Origin: Pseudonocardiales bacterium | GTDB taxonomy: Bacteria; Actinomycetota; Actinomycetes; Mycobacteriales; Jatrophihabitantaceae | Direction: 5' to 3' | DNA length: 23,456 nt | NCBI GenBank assembly: GCA_030840415.1 | Contig: JAVEEO010000069.1 | Coordinates: 1 to 23,456, forward strand | Shown here: positions 22,157 to 23,456 of the stretch, piece by piece | How the letters are laid out: each line of letters starts with the position of its first letter | Numbering within the stretch: the stretch's first letter is position 1 | Notes under the pieces: generated by a model | Database searches by the model: none | Told to the model about the DNA's origin: nothing | Seen by the model: only the letters and a program-made list of their open reading frames with translations | Translations under genes and position numbers: made by a program

Positions 22157-23013
22157 CCGAGCCGCCCCGCACCAATGGCCGCACCCCCGGTGGGTCGGTT
22201 CCCGAGGACCGGTCCACCGCCGGGCAGGGCACTGCTCGGCCGGCTCCGGACGGGCCGGCCGCGGCGGGCCGGCCCCGGCCCGCCCCGGCCCCGCGGCCCT
22301 CGCCCACCTCCCGGGCCCGCCGCAGCGCTGCCGTGGCACCTGAGGGGCTGCGGCGCCCCCGGCCGGCACCGGTACCGCCCCCCGCTGACGCCGAGCCCGC
22401 CCCGGCCGGCGCTGCGGCCTCCTCAGGCACGGCCCCGGTAAGTCTGCGCAAATCGCATGAAAGCTCCAGTTCGGATGTTACGGAGCCGGCGGATCAGCCA
22501 GCCGGCCAAGCGCCGGCCAGGTCCCGGCGCCGGGTACCGGCTGCCCTGGCCGCGGTGCTGGTCGTGCTGCTGCTGGTGCTGGCCGGCCTGGACGGCTGGC
22601 TGCTGACCCACCAGCCGACGGCCGGGTCGAAGTCCGCGCGCGAGCAGGCGCTGTCGACGGCCAAGGCCGCCGTGCCGCTGATCCTGTCCTACGACTACCG
22701 GCACTTCGACTCCGACGTCAGCGCCGCCCGCGGCCGGCTGACCGGCCGGGCCGTCGAGGACTACGTCCAGGCGATGGCCAAGACCATCAAGCCCACCGCC
22801 AGCAAGGTGCACGCGGTCGTGCAGGCCCAGACCGACGGAGCCGGCGTCGAGGCGGTGGCGGGCAACGGCAAGCAGGTGACGGTCGTGGTGTTCGGCGAGC
22901 AGAAGGTCACCAACACCTCGGTGACCGCGCCCCGGATCGACCTGTTCCGGGTGCGGGTCACCCTGGATCTGGTGGCCGGGCAGTGGCTGGTCTCCAAGTT
23001 CGACCAGATCTAG
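22153..23013 (+). CDS. Mce-associated membrane protein (Mas), second copy with long Pro-rich N-terminus
   Basis: A 286-residue protein. Residues 1-125 are a Pro/Ala/Arg-rich, disordered cytoplasmic extension. The membrane helix is at about 129-151. The outer domain has SAREQALSTAKAAVPLILSYDYRHFDSDVSAARGRLTG, the pattern typical of Mas proteins, and ends FRVRVTLDLVAGQWLVSKFDQI. It overlaps the first copy by ATGA and closes the operon. A stretch of low-GC, rare-codon sequence interrupts the Pro-rich part at 22438-22482 (residues 96-110, Ser-rich). Role in the Mce complex is inferred from family and position. Confidence 0.87.
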   Translation: MTEPPRTNGRTPGGSVPEDRSTAGQGTARPAPDGPAAAGRPRPAPAPRPSPTSRARRSAAVAPEGLRRPRPAPVPPPADAEPAPAGAAASSGTAPVSLRKSHESSSSDVTEPADQPAGQAPARSRRRVPAALAAVLVVLLLVLAGLDGWLLTHQPTAGSKSAREQALSTAKAAVPLILSYDYRHFDSDVSAARGRLTGRAVEDYVQAMAKTIKPTASKVHAVVQAQTDGAGVEAVAGNGKQVTVVVFGEQKVTNTSVTAPRIDLFRVRVTLDLVAGQWLVSKFDQI

Positions 23014-23213
23014 CGGGGCCCGCAGGCCGGCTGGGCGCGCGCAAAATGTGCCAGATGCTTGACGTGCGGCTGTGGGCGGGGCACCCTGTGCGTGCACTGC
23101 AGGAAAGCTCGCAGGACCATTGACTTCACGAAGTACCGGCTGGAATCCTTGGCCGAAGAAGGCGCTCGGGTAGCTCGTCCCGACCGCAGCAGTGCCGCCC
23201 GATTGAGGTGGCC

Positions 23214-23242
23214 TGGACAGGTGTGCCGTTCTCGGCTAGACT
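23214..23242 (+). promoter_or_regulatory. rpoB promoter
   Basis: TGGACA (23214-23219, 5/6) and TAGACT (23237-23242, 4/6) are 17 bases apart. The following CTGCTAATTTGCGCTGCC resembles rpoB start-site regions of other actinobacteria as I recall them. The leader would be about 170 bases long. Confidence 0.7.
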
Positions 23243-23355
23243 GCTAATTTGCGCTGCCCTCAAACAACCGTCGGCCCGTACAGGGTCTAGTTCCTGCTGT
23301 CTGGGACTCATTCGGTCGACATCGGTGGTATCTGGGCGGGCGCAACAGATCAGAA

Positions 23356-23390
23356 GCTGCAGTGCTGCGGGCAGGCCCCAGCAGGGCAGC
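23356..23390 (+). other. structured hairpin in the rpoB leader
   Basis: GCTGC/GCAGC (23356-23360 with 23386-23390), a 2x2 internal loop AG/GG, TGCTG/CAGCA (23363-23367 with 23379-23383) and GGG/CCC around loop CAGG stack into one imperfect hairpin. It ends 18 bases before the ribosome binding site, so it could affect rpoB translation or message stability. Confidence 0.5.
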
Positions 23391-23419
23391 GGTGGACCAA
23401 GTCCTCGGAAGGACGCATC

Positions 23420-23456
23420 TTGGCAGTCTCTCGCCCCGGTAAGTCCGAATCGCAAG
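23420..23456 (+). CDS. rpoB: RNA polymerase beta subunit (5' end only)
   Basis: Only the first 12 codons are inside the window, beginning TTG GCA GTC TCT CGC and reading (M)AVSRPGKSESQ. The rpoB genes of mycobacteria and streptomycetes start in the same way (TTG followed by A-x-SR). AAGGA at 23409-23413 is six bases upstream and fixes the start. The position after the rplL-mkl segment is the conserved place of rpoB in actinobacteria. The gene continues beyond the window end. The assignment rests on this short N-terminus, the leader and synteny. Confidence 0.85.
   Translation, partial: MAVSRPGKSESQ

Larger units (their letters stand above)
23014..23419. other. gap between the mce operon and rpoB
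   Basis: About 400 bases with no assured gene. It contains a cysteine-rich open frame without a good start (23014-23247), isolated TTGACG (23059) and TTGACT (23120) boxes lacking a -10, a strong promoter at 23214-23242 and a leader hairpin at 23356-23390. No clear terminator was found after the last mce-associated gene, so read-through toward rpoB is possible. Confidence 0.6.

Overview
The window is a stretch of very high-GC chromosome from an actinobacterium. The evidence is the gene order hadA-hadB / tRNA-Trp / secE / nusG / rplK / rplA / rplJ / rplL / mkl-like ATPase / rpoB, the GTG and TTG starts, operons joined by 4-base or 1-base overlaps, and a complete mce locus. The exact order cannot be fixed from the sequence; a Frankia-, Nakamurella-, Jatrophihabitans- or Pseudonocardia-like relative is an inference. 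All convincing genes are on the + strand.

Layout. (1) 1-1193: the end of a MaoC-like dehydratase subunit (HadA type), its partner HadB, and a small GNAT-like protein. (2) 1423-4282: tRNA-Trp, secE, nusG, rplK and rplA (protein export, transcription elongation, ribosomal stalk base), closed by a strong terminator. (3) 4283-10102: an accessory block placed between rplKA and rplJL. It begins with about 400 bases of structured and then AT-richer DNA carrying promoter-like sequences. Four genes follow: an ECF-like sigma factor, a soluble protein with a C-terminal Ig/transthyretin-like segment, a subtilisin-family (S8) protease with an 11-residue PYMGGG repeat, and a TPR-CHAT caspase-like protease with an intact His/Cys dyad. 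(4) 10118-11520: promoter, L10-type leader with a terminator-like hairpin, rplJ, rplL and a perfect 16-bp terminator hairpin. (5) 11774-23013: an mce lipid-import locus in one run: MceG/Mkl ATPase, two YrbE permeases, six Mce proteins (the fifth a lipoprotein) and two Mce-associated membrane proteins. (6) 23014-23456: the rpoB promoter, a structured leader and the first 12 codons of rpoB, starting at TTG.

How the genes work together. Blocks 2, 4 and 6 are core transcription and translation genes. Block 5 encodes a whole Mce transporter: ATPase, permease pair, a six-protein substrate-binding assembly and accessory proteins. Its ATPase closely resembles mycobacterial Mkl, which in M. tuberculosis sits in the same rplL-rpoB interval but away from mce operons. 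Block 3 is the most unusual part: a regulator and two cytoplasmic proteases of different clans in a compact cassette. It looks like a signalling or stress/defence pathway of unknown trigger and target, and it is the best candidate here for an undescribed system.
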